Below, piece after piece: positions 45,001-60,000 of a stretch of DNA of 64,000 nucleotides. The DNA comes from Sinohyriopsis cumingii (Eukaryota > Mollusca > Bivalvia > Unionida > Unionidae): contig CM068827.1 of assembly GCA_028554795.2 (NCBI GenBank), forward strand, positions 77,683,677 to 77,747,676, given 5' to 3'. Positions within the stretch are counted from its first letter, which is position 1. Each line of letters starts with the position of its first letter. The translations under genes were made by a program, and so were the position numbers. The notes under the pieces were generated by a model. That model ran no database searches, was not told the origin of the DNA, and saw only the letters and a list, made by a program, of their open reading frames with translations.

Positions 45001-48000
45001 AACCGTACACAACTGCTCTACACATCAGTGACCTTGATTTCAAGGAAAATAAAGCGCACATTCATGACACAAAATGAATTGTCTTCTCAAAGCAATGCAT
45101 CCAAGAAACCGACATGTTTGAATGTTTCAAAGAAAAAAATTAGTACTGAAAGGGGTCCAGGACAATGTGCCTTGATGATTTTTTTTTGTATTGGGGGTGG
45201 GTGCTTCCCTTAAAAAAAAATAAAGTGTGATGACTTGTAAAGGAGTAACTGTCATATGTACTGATATTCATAGGAATAATTTTTTCAAAATAGGAATAAT
45301 TTTTCAAAATAATACAATCTGTACTATCAGATATAATGGGATTAAAACTTGTGCTCCAACTAAAATGCTTAAGAACCAATATAACTGATATAAGATTATT
45401 TTTTTTACAGGTTCATATGATCTTGCATTTTGGAGTGTAATGAATAGAACACCAAACAGATGACATACCTAGTAATTATATACATTCCTACCAGTAACTA
45501 GGTTTTTATATTGGAAACAAACAACAATTCTGATGGTGGTTGTGGTAGGGTAAGAGATTGAGGGGCAATAAAGTTATTATAAATAATTTGCTAAAAAAAC
45601 TTCATATCTGATGGTTCTTGTTACCCATTCTGACACAAGTATTTTAAGATAGGGACATTTATCTTTATCCTGCAGTAAAATGACTAAAATAACAACTAGA
45701 GACACTATGTCTTGTCACTCTCAAGCAAATGTGCCTGCTTCTAGCATCTGGCAATTATGTGATTGCCTATGACATAAACATGACATCACAGTATAGCTAC
45801 CAGGTATAAAGTGGCAGCCACTTCAAAATTACTCATTAAACGTATCTTCCACAAGGGAAATATAGTTTTAATTGGAAAATTATGAGATTCTGAGGCTAAC
45901 AGCCCCTCAAAATATCAGGAAAAATACTTTGGAATTTAATGCATTATTTAAAGGTGCTTCCATTATTTTGTGTGTGTGTGTGTGATTTAGAATTTTAATG
46001 TAGCTTTAAAAAAAAAAATCAGTCATATCGTTACGATGTCTGCAGTATGACAGTTTATAGTGATGTTTTGCACTGGGGCATCATGCCCCACTCAGTCACA
46101 TTATCCTGACACCAGGCCAACAAGTCCTAACACTAACCTCTTAATGCTGAGCGCCAAGCGAGGCAGCTGTTAGTACCATTTTTGTAAGTTTTTGGTATGA
46201 CTCGGCCATGTTCAAACCCATGACCTCCCACATACGAAACCATTGTTTTTGTGTTTCGTTATTATTAAATTTTTGTATCCCCACATCTCCTTCAACCCAC
46301 TGAGAAAGTAAAGATTCACTCAAGTGTCTGAAAGATCGCGACAATAAATCATTGTTTTTGGGACAAGTCAACATTAAAGTGTACATTTTCAAACTTTAAA
46401 ATAATGAAGTCTGGGGTTCAGTGCTTCCTACACATGAAAAATATACATCAAAGCCCGAAAGTTGGGGAGAGCAGGTGCATCTCCATCCATATTCTAGAAA
46501 CTTTTATTTTTACATATATCTTTCAATGTCAATTCTTTTCTTTTTCCTTCAAGCCATCGACGGGACATGTTATTCTACATACTTTTATGGAAACAAACAT
46601 GTTGATATTGCCATCAAGCGTTTCCATTTTCAGCTGATCGTACATGCAACCACAAAAAAGACTTTATCCATTTAAGTTCTGTCTATGTTTCAAGAAAGGA
46701 TTAAATCTAATTCTTCCATTTAGATGGTCAGGATATCGACAGTCAGAATGACAAGTTTCCCACTGACTGCTTTTCACCCTTCTCGACTGAGAAATCAACA
46801 AATCATTGCAAAAATTGTAAATACTTATCATAATCAATTCCTTATTGCCACAAGCAGCTTGTCAGAGGAAAATGGCAGGCATAAACAATGCCTGGAAGTG
46901 TATCTAATTTACACTTGCTGGCTGGTTAATTAATCATCATGATTGACAAGTGGCGATAGGTCAATTTAGTCAACTATGCAAAATAACACCTGCATGTTAC
47001 TAGACAACATTCAGCAACACTTTACACTAGACAACACTCAGCAACACTTTACACTAGACAATGACACATGAGCATGTACAGTAAACTTCTTGAGTGTAAT
47101 ACCAGTGATTATCCCCACACAGAGCACCAATGTTCAGAGTAGCTCCTTACCTGATGCCTGTTGTTGAGGTGGTTGTCCCCAGCCTCCCTGCTGCTGATAA
47201 CCATCTTGGTATCCACCCATTGGCTGCCCTGGGGGTGGGCCACCTGGACCCCCTTGCATGGGACCTGGAGCCCCTGGGGGAGGGGCCTGATTCCATCCTC
47301 CTTCAGGGGGCCAACCACCTTGCCCCATTGGCGGCCCCTGGTCATACTGACCTGGAGGCATACCCATTCCTCCTGGGGCACCACCTCTTCTCCCTTCACG
47401 AGGCTCAGCTCTCTTACATTCAACCTATCCAAAACAAAGCATGTTCATGTCACAAGGCTCATTATTCAGGATTCATTATTTTAAAATACTAATATTTAAC
47501 TCTTGTCAATAAAAATGTAACAAATAACAATTAAATTAAAATTAACTTAAAATCTAATCATTATTTAAGAATTATATACCAACTGTCTTTCCATAAAAAT
47601 AGGTGTATGAAATAAAATATGTAACTACAGTACTATATACTTATGTTTATCTAACTACTATATACTTATATTTATCTAAAACATTCTAAACATATTTAAC
47701 TTAAAGTGCAACTAATAAAACTATATCTTAACTATTGCTTATTATATGTCTAAAATTTTAAGTAACACTTGATTAATGTAAACAACATTAAATCACATGG
47801 TGTACAATGAATGGAAATCATGAATAATATAAGCAGGTATAACTTGACTATGGAGATAAATTATTCCAGCAACCACAGTGAATCAAAAGCCGTAACACTA
47901 CCAGATTCTTACATTGTTAAGTTTTACACATAAATACACACACTATCTTGTTAAGGACACTGGAAGAACTAGCTAGAAAGATATGTGAAAGATGTGGGCT

Positions 48001-51000
48001 CCTTAGACTTACTTTCCACTATATAAAAGTAGAACCCAACAATTTTTTTGGTTTAATTTGATGAAATTGTCATCTAAAGTAACATACGAACACATGGGAT
48101 TGCAGTTGTAAAGTGACAGTTACATTTTTCTGAACCAGGCAGTGTTCAAAAAATAAAGCAGAATTCTTAAACTTTATCTGAATTTTGAATGTTTGTTTAT
48201 TTTAAAAAATTTGCTGTAGCTACCTTCAATTTAAAGATATTTAAAATATATCAGCTGAAAAATTCAAATAAATGCTTATTTCCAAAGAGTTTACTCAAAA
48301 AAATGACAAAAATAACAAGGCTCACAGTTGATGTGATAGGTCATTTCAGTTTTCATATTAAAATCCACAACAGTAACCGCACAAATTTCAATCCTGTGTG
48401 TTCCAGTGTCATGCATTTTTAAGTTTCATCTCAAAGTTTGTAAGGGACATGGATACAGGGTATACCTCTACCAGACAGACAATCTTATTACCAATATTCA
48501 TCTCAGGATGTCTCAACTCGTAATATACAACCACTTCATAAAACTATCAATTTATTTATAAACCTTACCTGTACTTTACCAACAATGAGTGTACATGACT
48601 GTTACCACTGATGTGACACTGCTAGAGGTCATGCAAACTGTATGACACAATGACCAATCTCTCACCCCACCCCTCAAAAAAAAAAAAAGATTCCAAATAT
48701 GAGAAAAGTCCAGGAATATAGTACTATCACTTGAATGTGATATTCCAACCTGAAGCTATATAGCTGAAATGTGTGTGTGTGCATGTGTACAAATGAATCA
48801 TTACAAGAATACAGGCAGGCAGAGATCAAGGAACCATTTTCTTGAAACATGAGGCTATTAACTACTGAGTCCAGTAAAGGTAGTACAATATTTGACTTTC
48901 CCTTAATTTTTTGGAACCGTACCATAAAAACTTACACAAAGTATTAAAAGTTCTTTGTTTGGCTATCAAATCTACCTTTACAACAGCTTACAAGTCGAGA
49001 CAAACTACAAACAACAAAGATCCCATCTGACAGATCTGGGTCTGTGCAGTTTGCAGCTGCTCTCGACTTAAAAGAGAGTAATACAATATGTTAGGCTACA
49101 AGGTTCTTTTCCTGGTATCCCACCGCACTTCTAAGACCTTGATACAGTTTAACTGCAAATAAAGGTCAGTGTCTACATGCCCCATTGATGACCTTTATAG
49201 CAAGGACAAAGTATATGAAATTTAAAAAAAAAAATATCTATAATTCAACAATGACATTGACTTGGCCATCTGGTCATGAATGTAGAGAAAAAATGCCTAT
49301 TACTTTTTCATATAAAGAATTTGTCTGAACAAAGTAAACAAGCTTTAAGAATTCTTTAAACAAAAATTTAATGTGTGATAGAATAACTAGAAATTCATGT
49401 AAATTTAGGCTGAAAAAAATTATTTTTTGTCTGATAGAATAACTAGAAATTCATGTATATTTAGGCTAAAAAAAATTTTTTGTCTGCCTGGTGAGATAAA
49501 CCCTTTATCCCAATGAATGCAATTTATAACAATTTTCATGGGTATTTTAACTGCATTAGTTTGGAAACCAAGATGCTTTTCTTGTGTAGGAAACATGTAT
49601 GAAGGTAAACATAAAAACAAAGATGATATAGTTACATGTGAAGTGACATTACACTGACTTGTGCAGCAGAACTACAGGTCTTTAAGTCATGCTGTAAACT
49701 TACTGATTACATCTGCACAATGTATGTGCTAAGCATTTCATAAATTGCCAAGATCTGCGTATTTGCCTTAAGTCACTACACTGTGCATAAGGCTCACTTT
49801 ACTGTAAAACTATGGCTGTAATTACCATGATACATTGTAATTTACTTGTTATTGTTTACTTCATAAAGGAGCCAAATTTTACATGCATCATGGTACATTT
49901 CTCATCTTCTCAGAATACTGATGCTTCTATATCACAGGATAAAAGTTGGTATGGTTTCACTCTGTATGGCACAACAACACAAGTAGGTTATTTAGTGCAG
50001 AAACAACTGGAGTAAAATGCTTTGCTCAAGGTCACAATACATTAGCTGACCTGGACTGATCCATTTTTAAAAAAAATATTAAAATTTGGATTCTTTCAAC
50101 TGAAAGTCCAGCACACAGATTTCTTGGCCATGGCAGCACCTGCCTATTCTACAGCCCCCAAGTCAATGGGTTCTGTGCATAAAGACCAAATAGTGATTTT
50201 CAGTTCTGACTAGGATGTTAACAGCTCTACTGCATTTGACTAATGGTACACACTATATTACACATGGACAAAAGTGGCATAATAATAATCTTATTTTAAG
50301 TGGGTAACATTTTTTTCTTCACAAGATTGATTTATATGTACCAGTCTAAGACAATGGAGATGAAATACTTTTTATCTACCAATATCCATGTAGAACAACT
50401 TTGGCTATATATCTTATCCCATAAAATCCTTATTAAAATTTCTGCCAACATATTCAGAATTTTCCCTAAAAATGACCCTATAAAAATAAAAAAAGAATTC
50501 AGCATAATCAAAAATGGCTGGGAGCTATGTAATGATGATGCAATTTTATTTTAAAAACATTTGGATTTGTTTGTGATCTAAAACTTTAGGAACTTCTAAA
50601 CAAAAGCAACAGAGTAAGCTAAGAACTTTTAAAATAGTTTTGGCAATGCCGTTCTCCAATGGTCAGTTGTAATGGAATTCATTTGAGGTACTTGGCATTT
50701 TTCGAACACTATGCATTTTATCATGCAAATATTGTGGACTAAAGTTTGTTCTTTACTTTGAATAACAATACAGACCTGTGTTAGGCATAATTAAAACCTG
50801 ACAGGCACAGACTAAGGATCATGTTCTGGTCAACTTTGGGATTCCTGGTTGATAAATTTTCGTTAACCAATCAATTAAAGCCTTGCATCTCATCTCTGGA
50901 AGAGTTATTAGTAACGACAGATTCCATGTGTCATGTTTCACTGTCAGTAATACGAAAGCTGTAATTTGGCAAACCTAACAGTTAACAGAGCACGATGTCA

Positions 51001-54000
51001 CACTAGGAGATCTTACTGATAAGAAAATCCCAATTATAATGGAACTGGGTTTGTACTGTCTATTGGTAAAATGAAATATAGCATGTACCATCTTGACTGA
51101 ATATGCAGAATACTGGCCATAGCTGTGACATCCCAGTCGAATGCCAATTAACGAAAATTTGTATTAACCCTGTGTTATTCTATTACATGTAACCTGAAAT
51201 AAGCGAGACCTAGAGTTCTACTGTACTCTGCTTGAAGAGCATTTGATTACACTGAGCCTTCAAACCAGGACAAAGAGTATTTGAGGTTGCCATGAAGATA
51301 CTTATAATTACACATAGGTTGCAATCTATGTAACATGGGGGTAACCAGTCTGCAACAAGACAGATGTATAATTCCCCGTAAGCTTAAAACTGATGTCAAG
51401 CTAAGAACACAAGCTTCTGGGGATGTAAATGGAAGCAAGACCGACGAATGCATCATTTGGTTCCCAAACCTAGTGCACATTCATAAAAAGCCATTCAGTG
51501 ACATGTAGAATTTTCTATGAATTACAAAAAGTTTCCAAGAATACTAGAAAACTTCTGCAAGTACAAATAAATAAAAGGAATTAATTTTATGTCACAAAAG
51601 CATAAAGAACATTACATGTTTCTTGTGAGGAAAATCTATGACAGGAAAAATGACTTTCTGTGATTTAAATGTTAAAACAAGAAACACTGAACATGATGGA
51701 TCCACATGTCACTAAATGGTTTAAGTCAGATGAGGTATGTACAATATTTCTCAATAGTTATCTCGGAAGGGTACGACACAAGCTTATTTCAGCGAACTAT
51801 GCAGATTTCATAATACGAAATCAGATGTAACTGATATAAATTTTTTAATATGAGATCAGATGTACATACAATAATATATATTCTTGTATCAGTCCAATTC
51901 AACTGCAAACTGCATAGACCCAGATCTGCTACTGCATAATGTGCCAGAAAATCTTGATCTATAGTTTGTTAGACCTAATCAGCAGAACAAGCATCATTTA
52001 CTATGCATTATGCAAAACCCAATCAGGGTCTATGTCGCTTGCAGTTCGACCAGACTTCTACGCAAGTATTAAACGTAACTAAAGTAAACTTGAATATACA
52101 CTGCACTTTAATATTCATACAATTCAGCTACCAGGAAGGTATTAAATAGATTTTAGAATTACCAGATAACAATTGAGAAAATCATGCTCATCATTTTTAT
52201 AAGACAGCTACATGTACTTCTATCAAAAGATTTGACTGAACAATTGGAAATATCAATAATATCTAGATGTGCCAACAAGCTAAACTCCCCCACTCCCATT
52301 AGATAGTTCCTTGCTGTCAAGTAAATAAATCAAAGCAATAGGACAGCAGTCTTTCAAACACTTTTGAAAAATGTGGGAGTTGACCATACATATGGTGTTA
52401 AGGTTATTGAATGTATGTTATGCTAGGCTAAACCTCATCTAAATGAAAGATCCACAATACAAAAATCTAACCTGATAACTGGAGGAAAGTAAGTCTTAGT
52501 AATGTACTTTATTTGAAGCAAGCAATGATGTTCAAGACAAGACAACTCTCAGGGTGTTTATGTAACTTCTTGTTCCACATCAAATTATCTCGCAGATTTT
52601 ATTGAAATTCTTGCAGAAATGTAAAAAGTAGGTCATTCAAACCACCTTGGATATTGCTGAATAATAACATCAGTTACAGCGAATGAATGAACAAATGCAC
52701 CCTGTATGAAGTTTCAAAACAATGTATGCAACACGATCCCCCCCCCCCAGAACATTGTTCATTCCAGGAAAGGAAAAAGTGTAGTTCATGTGCCCTACCA
52801 GGTAAAAATGGTGGAATCATTTTTAAAAAAAGAAAATGCGAGTCATAAATACCCTCACCCATTTCTTTTTAAGATAATTCAAACAAATACTGTAAGCTGT
52901 TCTGCCAAGAACCTTCTGTAAAAAGATTAGAATTCTTCATCCTCACATAAATGATTTACTCCTTGTATGCAAGTACAGAAATAAATGCAGCAGCAGTCTG
53001 AATGAGGATTTCATTTTCATGTTTTCTTAGCATTTTCTATCCACTATATTAATCAACCATGTTTTCTCAATTGGTGCTCAAGCTAACAAAATCAGAAATT
53101 TCTGACAGCCTATGAAATCGATAGTCTTTTGATTATCTGGTAAGAAGTGCATCTTTTTGCATGCCAGCAGTTTAAAATAAAGTTTAACATTATTTAATCT
53201 TGACTTTTGTTGTATGGGTGCCATAAAAGTAATTTTCTTGCATTAAGGATGGAAAATAAGATTTAACAGTTCAGACTAAAATGAACTAGGATGGGGGGTG
53301 GGGGATGGGATGGGCCTGAAATGATGTAATATTAGGCAACACAAAAATAAGCGCTTTTGAAACCAGCAGGGTTTTCAAAAATTAAATACTGGTATCTTTA
53401 ACAATATAAATTAAAATTTTTACAGACTGAAATTTTTAAAATGTTATAATCTATAATATATTAAAAAAACAAAAACAAATCACAGCTAGGATGATATTTC
53501 CAATTTTTCAGCACCAAGACTTAATGATCAGCAAATTATCTACTAAAAAACATGTGCATGCAACTTTCAGAATATATGATTGTCGACACAATTATCTTTA
53601 TTGGAAAAAGGCAAATTGAGAATAAAATTTTTAACTCTGATACGATTCAACTAGGTATTGTTCTTCTCTTTTACCAAACAGCATAATATAATAATTCAAG
53701 CCCAAATTGAGCTGTCAAGTTGCATCTCTCAGAAACCAGCTCTCTCTTATTTATGTGGTATATGCATTATGTACTGTCACAATTACTTGTGTCGTCCATT
53801 CACTAAGTGATGGGGAGCATGACAAGATCTAATGTATGGACTCGCTTTCAAGTTGAGTCCAACTGCAAACAAAGATCCTGATCTGCCATACCATAATGTG
53901 CCTGCAGAACAGGGTCTATCGTGTTTATTCTACTAATTACTCCTAACAAACTGCACAGACTCAGATCTGCTGGCATAAGATGCAATGACATATCTGGGTC

Positions 54001-57000
54001 TGTGCATCTTGCAGCTGTACTCGTCTTATAAGCAAGTATATACGGTATATAAAATGCACAAGTAAACAGACCAGTTCAAAACAAGTCAACAAACGATTTA
54101 TTATCTATCAAGACAAACTTGCAATTTTCAATAATGACTGGTAGCCAGATTACAATTAATGCCATCCTTTTGGCACCAGATGAGCACGTAATTAATTGGT
54201 CTGCTACAATTTATGGGGTGAAAAAAATGGGAAAAAGATCACGTCTTTCAATTAAAAGGGTAGTTCTGTTCAGTTAAAAAAATACATTAATCTAAAATAA
54301 ATATATGTTGTTGGCAGCCAGTATAACTGGAAGAGGACACACCCTGTAAAACCCCTGGAAAGAACCACCAACCCAAAAGAAACAAGCTTTCTCTGGTACC
54401 CATGAAAATATATATATAAAAACTGCATTTTGAACTGTAATTTAGAATGATGACAGGCATGGTGTACTTCAAATATGTATGCTTTTAAATGTTGACCAAA
54501 TTTGTACATAAATTCATAGAGAGGGCTGATTTCTGACAATGAGGTGGCTGCATCAAACAAAGAATGTAGTATTAAGGTGGTAGTTAACCTTCTTGCCATT
54601 AACTTCGACATAGTGTTCGCCACACAACTGCTCTATGCTTTCGTCACTCTCGAATGTCAAAAACCCAAAGCCTAATTAATCAAGTACAGAAAAATAGCAT
54701 CTACATAGAATAAATATATATCATAAAAACAAATGAATTTCAAAAATCACTATGTCAGCCAAGAAGCTCTTCAGCAAAATCTTCCTCCTTGTATTGTGCC
54801 CTGAATCTCCTGAAATTCTTGTGCTATTTTATGTGTGTAAATCTGCATAATTTATTTCACTTATCTACTAATAATAAGCTCTATATATGCAATGATGCTA
54901 GCACAAAGTGATACGGACATAATCTAATTAAGAACAAGTAAACTGCACTATTGACAATGAGCTTTATGTACAGACAATCTAGTACCGTCTTTTCATATGT
55001 ATTTCAATACAACTATAAAACTCCAAATATAAAAATCTAAGTATCAACAGAGATGTTATAAAGCAATGAGATCATTATATAAACTCTATGTCATGTGATT
55101 CCACATCATAAGGAAGAATGCAATTAAAGGAATGTAAAGAAATCACTGGATATCAACTAGTTACAATTAACAGCAACAACAACATATTATAATTAAAAAA
55201 AACCATCAAATGTATGAATCTATGAATAATTATTTTCACAAGTATGACTCGTAAATATTAACATAATCTGAAGTTAAATACTATTTCAAGAGACAAACAA
55301 TTAGGGGGCTAAACTATAACTATATTAATAGACAACCTCTGGTAATGTATAGTAGAGAACTTATCATCATTTATTATAGACAGGCATTAAGGAAAGCTTA
55401 CTATAAAATTTATCTATGATAAAAATCTAAACCAATATCATATATATTGACTCCTTATTTTAATGTACAATACAACTGAAGTGCTAATTGGCTAACAAAA
55501 CATATAAAAAACAGATGATACTAGACTGATGAAAGTTGAAATATTATGCAATTAAAAACTTGCCTGGCCTAATGTTTGTAAGTATTCCACATTCTGCCCA
55601 TCTAAAACCCATTTTTGGCTCTTGTTGGAAGTATATAATATTTAATCCCATCCAAGTCACATTACTTGAAATTTACTACTGGTTGAATACAAATATACTC
55701 AGGTAGTCACTTCTGTACAACAGCATATTTCAGGGTAATTTATCCCCAGAAAAAAGGTCACTGAAGCATTCATCCAAAAGGACAATTGTATCATCATTTC
55801 ATATTTACAAACCAGGACATAACTTTGTATGTATGTTACTTTTTTGAAACACCATTTAAAACTATTCTCAAAGTAGGGATCTAAAGGTTTTGTTATAAAA
55901 AATATATGTAGTGATGAAAACTGTTAACTACTGTTTAGTGTGTAAAGACTAAAATTTATTAGACAGCCTTCCATTATGTCAATTACAACCTTACTTTTTT
56001 TCTTCAAAGGTTGTGTTTTGATTTAATTTTTAATGAAATAATGTAAGAGATTTTACATCGCCTGGAAGGCTTTTATCTTTTACGGCAAAATCTAAAACAA
56101 TCAACAAAATGCATACTAGGAGTAAACAAGTTTTGTTGGAACAAATGCCTTGTACAAATTTAACATCAGATTTAGACAAATGGAAAGTTTGCAATTTTTA
56201 TTTACCATCTTTTGCTTTATGATAATTTCAGTAGATCAATAATAAAGAGCTTCGGTTTAAATCAGCTAAACTTACTTTATTTTTGGAATTTGCAGTGCAA
56301 ATCCGACTTAAGAAAGCAATGGGTATCACAGTTCATATTTAAAGTGTCATTTAAACATTAATATATAAAGCCAACAACAAACAACAGTATTAGAAATGTG
56401 TTGTAATTAAATGATTTAAAGGTTGAAAAATGCAAATAAAACATCGCATACATGCATTAGAGACAATTTTTAAAAAATCAACCTGGTTACTCGTTAAACA
56501 CCAATACGGACAGTTTATCATTATGCCTACAAATAGAACCCTATCACATCATTAAAAACCTGACATACACACATAAAATTCTTAACAAAAACTTTCATCA
56601 GTCTTGTTTTCATAAACTGCTGAATAAAAAGAAAACATGATTAGAAGTAATGCAGTGAAAAATATAAATTTGTCATTCTGATATATTTGTTACAAGTTTG
56701 GTATTTATCTGACAATTGTAATAATGTAACGATGTCTAAACCTTATTCTTTAAATATGCCACTTGTTAAATCTTGTGCTCTTGCAGACACCAATGTTTCA
56801 TATCATAAAACTAGAAACAACAGTCTTGCGGCCAGTCTCCTAAGGAGTCTCAGAAGATAAGACATACACAATGACCCATTTATAACTAATGCCACTATTT
56901 GATGCACTACTTCATGTAAAATGAATTTCATCCTATGTCTGAACAGCGTTCACTGAATTTCAGTGAGTTTCTATCAGATTTCACTAGTCATCGCTATACT

Positions 57001-60000
57001 GAATTCTCTCCATCTGAGCTAAGAATATGTAATCAAGATTAAAAATGTATCTAGCATAATAAAAGACATTCACGTCCAAAACCTACACCATTCAGACCAA
57101 TTGCTGTTCTTCTTGGTCTATTTTACAATTGTTTATTTTATTTTCTATCAGGCAGCAAAGGTCGTAAATTGAACTATACTCGGAGGTAGAATTGTAAAAT
57201 GTTGACAAATAAAGAATTTTTAAATTTCAATAAGACATGAGCAAAGGAATCATGTGCAATTTTTAAACAAATCATTGAAATGCCAAGTCTGTCCTGCCCA
57301 CATGTTGTATGCACCTGAAATCTAAATTAGTTGCCAAAGAGTGAAAAGGTCATGGTGACCTGTTTTACTGGCAGCAGTTAGTACCCAGATAAACAACAAA
57401 ACATACATGTAAAGGCATGATCATTACAACGCGACTCTTACATGTATTTTGCATACAGGAGAGACATTAAGTAGGATACAAAATTTACCCCCCTCCCCCA
57501 ATTTTAAGATACACTGCATTGTTGCAAATGAATCTTTCATCAGAAGGTCAGAGGAATAAAATTGTAAAAAAGCATTATCATGTATATAAGTTCAGACAAG
57601 GAAGTGACCAATAGCATCCTGACAATCTTCCATTCTGCAAGGCACACTATTTTCAATGGTATGAATGAACAAAAATCTATCTTAATTTATCCCTAAATAA
57701 TAATTTGCATACAGATTTACCGATCTAAAGCACAGCATCAACAAAATTTCATTCAGGGCTATTCCATTTAAATTTAGCCAAAAAGGGGTGGAGCATTAGT
57801 AGTGGTGTTATTATAACCAAATATTGTGCTAGGGTACACTGGCATGTCCAAAAATGTATACACTGCATAAGATAAGAAATACTTAACTTTATATTCGGTG
57901 CTTGCCAAGCGACCATAAAGAGAAAAATGATTCTGATTTGATCTATTCTCTTTACAAGCAACATTAAAATGCACAAATAATCAATGTCCCTAAGAGATTG
58001 ATGCAAAACACTGAATTCATTTAGTTTTATGGGTTTGAATGTTACAGGCTTTTCCTAAATTAGAAAATATATTTTCACTGTCAATAAATTTTGGATTAAG
58101 GAAGTGGTCCTAATGGTTCTGAAGAAGAATAATGGTTCTGAAGAAGAATAATGGCTCATCAAGTCTTTAAATGTTCAGCTGTAAACATGACATTCAGGAA
58201 AATTGGTATTCCCAATTAAAAAGGTAAACCCAGTTTATAGTAATAACCTAAAAACACATTCTTTGATATGGTTAAGTCGCTCCATCTCTTTTCATATCTT
58301 CATGGAACAGCGCTGAAGTAATTTAATGTTATCTTTATTCTTTCCTCAAAATGGACTATTTCCATATATATAATACAAAATATCTATCAAAAGTACAAAT
58401 AGCACATAATACCCCACCAATGTTTTATTTAATTAAATGCATTTTCTGCACTATGAATGTAAGACAAATATGATTCCAATAGTACTCCAAAATTAATCTT
58501 TTCCATCTAGCACTTGTTTCTGGCCAAAAATCAAATTGCAATGTTGAGGGTGGGGGTGGGGGGGGGAGGGCAAAGGTTTGATTCAGTTTCAATTTGCCAT
58601 TTTATGGCACAGCAATATAAAATTGGTTATTTAGTGCCGAGGCAATCACGGGAGCTGTCTCTTGTCCGAAGACACACCACAGTATTCAGCCCAGGTTGAT
58701 CAAACTGTAGTAGTTGAACCCCCACTTTTTGGTCATGACTCGCATACCAACCAATAAGCCACCATGGCTCTTCCTGTTTACACTAATTGCCTTTTAACAC
58801 AAGCAGGATAATCATATTGGCCTATATTACATCCCTGGGCCGGTAGGCGATTGGGAAAGGGAAACATGCACCCTTGAAACTGGTTATCGAGCAGTTAGGT
58901 TACTTTTCAGAAATTAAATGGAAGGATTACATCTATTTTCATCAACAATGATCTCGAACATCAACCAAATCTAACTCAATGGGGGGATTCTTAGGTATGA
59001 AAATCATAATACACATTTTATTAACACTGACCTTCATCATAAATGTACACCCCACCACAGGGGTCTTTTGAGCAAAAAGGGTCACGTGAAGTGCTTAACT
59101 TATTGTTTGCAAACATAATGCACCGGCCAACTTTGTCACTGCAATCTTGAAACTGAAAACCCCTTCCATGACCCATGTTTTTTTTCCAGGGGTAAAAAGG
59201 AATGAATGTAATACCTTTCATTTTATTCTGATGTCTACAAGTTATCATCCCAAAAATTAATGCAAGGGGCAAATTTATCGAAACAGTATTCCTAAATCAA
59301 AAGTGATTTTCTTTAGGCTACAAGGAACACAAGTACCAAGCTGCACTGGCATTTGATTACTAAAACTCTGAAATTATCATCTGGAAACCAAAATGGATGC
59401 CCACTTGTGCGCCCATATGGTAATAAATACATCACAACTACAACTGGTGGGGTATTAAAAAATTACACCAAATCATTTAGGTTTTAAAATGTATTATATG
59501 TATCTATCAAACTTTAGTTATGTGATTCCTTGGACATAAAGGTACATTTTCAAAGTACTCAGTACATACATTTCAATGTGTAGAAATCACCAAGATCGAG
59601 ATTACATGCGTGACATAAGTCAACAATGGGGGACATGCCTCTCGTAACAGGTAACTAAACTAAAAACTTTAAGAAAACTGATTTATCTTTGAACATACTA
59701 GCAGGCACATTTTTTGCTCAGCTCAAATATTATATTACCACTGTCCTTCTATGATGACTTGCACAAATCTGCTAAAGGCTCTTGATAGAGAGAAAACTGA
59801 TGCTATTTTTTGGTACTAATTTTCACTTTTTAAAATTCATTTTTTTTCTGTAACCCATTAATTGTTGTTGTTGTTGTTGTAGGGTTTAATGCCATTTTTC
59901 AGCACACAATGGGCTATACATGGCGGCCAGTATTAATGGTAGAGGAAGAACATGGGAAAACCCCGGAAAGAACCACTGACCCACGAGAAGCTACTGGCAA

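Noticed and set aside
47130..47492. Forward open frames over the DAZAP1 exon at 47,151-47,424
   Set aside because: They are antisense to a Gly/Pro-rich coding exon; the GC-rich third positions keep the other strand open.
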